Below are positions 6,480 to 6,605 of a DNA stretch of 6,605 nt, piece by piece. How positions within the stretch are numbered: the stretch's first letter is position 1; each line of letters opens with the position of its first letter. The notes beneath the pieces were generated by a model, which worked only from the letters and a program-made list of their open reading frames with translations, made no database searches and was not told where the DNA came from. The position numbers were made by a program, and so were the translations under genes. The DNA is from CALLVY01 sp937899855 (GTDB lineage: Bacteria; Bacteroidota; Bacteroidia; Chitinophagales; Saprospiraceae), in contig JBCBQC010000170.1 in NCBI GenBank assembly GCA_039820405.1, positions 1 through 6,605 of the forward strand. The letters run 5' to 3'.

Positions 6480-6605
6480 ATGGATTGGTACGTTCCCATC
6501 ACCATACTCCCCGCCGTGGGGCTGCTCATCGTGTCGACCACCGCCCAGATGATGGGCCTCAGTACCGAAATCGGCGGCATCCTCTCCGATCACTGTTCCG
6601 AATTT
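6480..6605 (+). CDS. N-terminus of a membrane protein, possibly DUF2721-like (cut by window edge)
   Basis: An open frame of 42 codons starts with ATG at 6480 and runs off the right edge. Residues 5-22 (VPITILPAVGLLIVSTTA) are hydrophobic and should form a membrane helix, with the start MDWY just before it. The next residues (MMGLSTEIGGIL) resemble the segment after the first helix in DUF2721-type small membrane proteins, but this match is from memory and weak. The leader AACAAAAGAAAAAAACA just before the ATG is A-rich, as is common in Bacteroidota, which use A-rich leaders in place of a Shine-Dalgarno sequence. The gene is divergent from the helical-protein gene, so it is probably not functionally tied to the synthetase. 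Confidence 0.6.
   Translation, partial: MDWYVPITILPAVGLLIVSTTAQMMGLSTEIGGILSDHCSEF

Overview
This 6.6 kb window probably comes from a member of the Bacteroidota. The best fit is the Saprospiria (Lewinella-like) group, which is an inference from three things: coding DNA of medium to high GC with AT-rich spacers, start codons with A-rich leaders and no Shine-Dalgarno sequence, and a secreted metzincin protease joined to a parallel beta-helix, an architecture common in secreted proteins of that group. No ribosomal RNA, transfer RNA, insertion sequence or CRISPR array was seen.

Layout, left to right. (1) Positions 1-1882, minus strand: the first 627 codons of a secreted zinc metalloprotease with a beta-helix-like C-terminal part, cut by the left edge. 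(2) 1883-2299: a 417 bp AT-rich spacer with several inverted repeats and no convincing gene. (3) 2300-5536, minus strand: a complete single-module nonribosomal peptide synthetase (C-A-PCP, 1078 aa) with all core motifs present and an adenylation pocket code that reads D-A-W-Q-F-G-L-I-D-K, which points to L-glutamine. (4) 5557-5587: a strong intrinsic terminator on the minus strand with a UUCG tetraloop, ending about 20 bp before the synthetase start codon. (5) 5617-6165, minus strand: a 182-aa highly charged, all-helical protein of unknown function. (6) 6166-6479: a 314 bp divergent intergenic region with a perfect 9-bp hairpin and a possible Bacteroidota -7 promoter element. (7) 6480-6605, plus strand: the start of a small membrane protein gene, cut by the right edge.

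How they fit together: the helical protein and the synthetase are codirectional and 80 bp apart, so they look like an operon, but the terminator between them means the synthetase is either expressed by read-through or attenuation, or from a promoter inside the upstream gene. The synthetase lacks a thioesterase or other release domain, and no MbtH-like protein, phosphopantetheinyl transferase or exporter is visible, so its product would need partners encoded outside the window or an unusual release route. The protease is separated by a long spacer and is probably an independent transcription unit.
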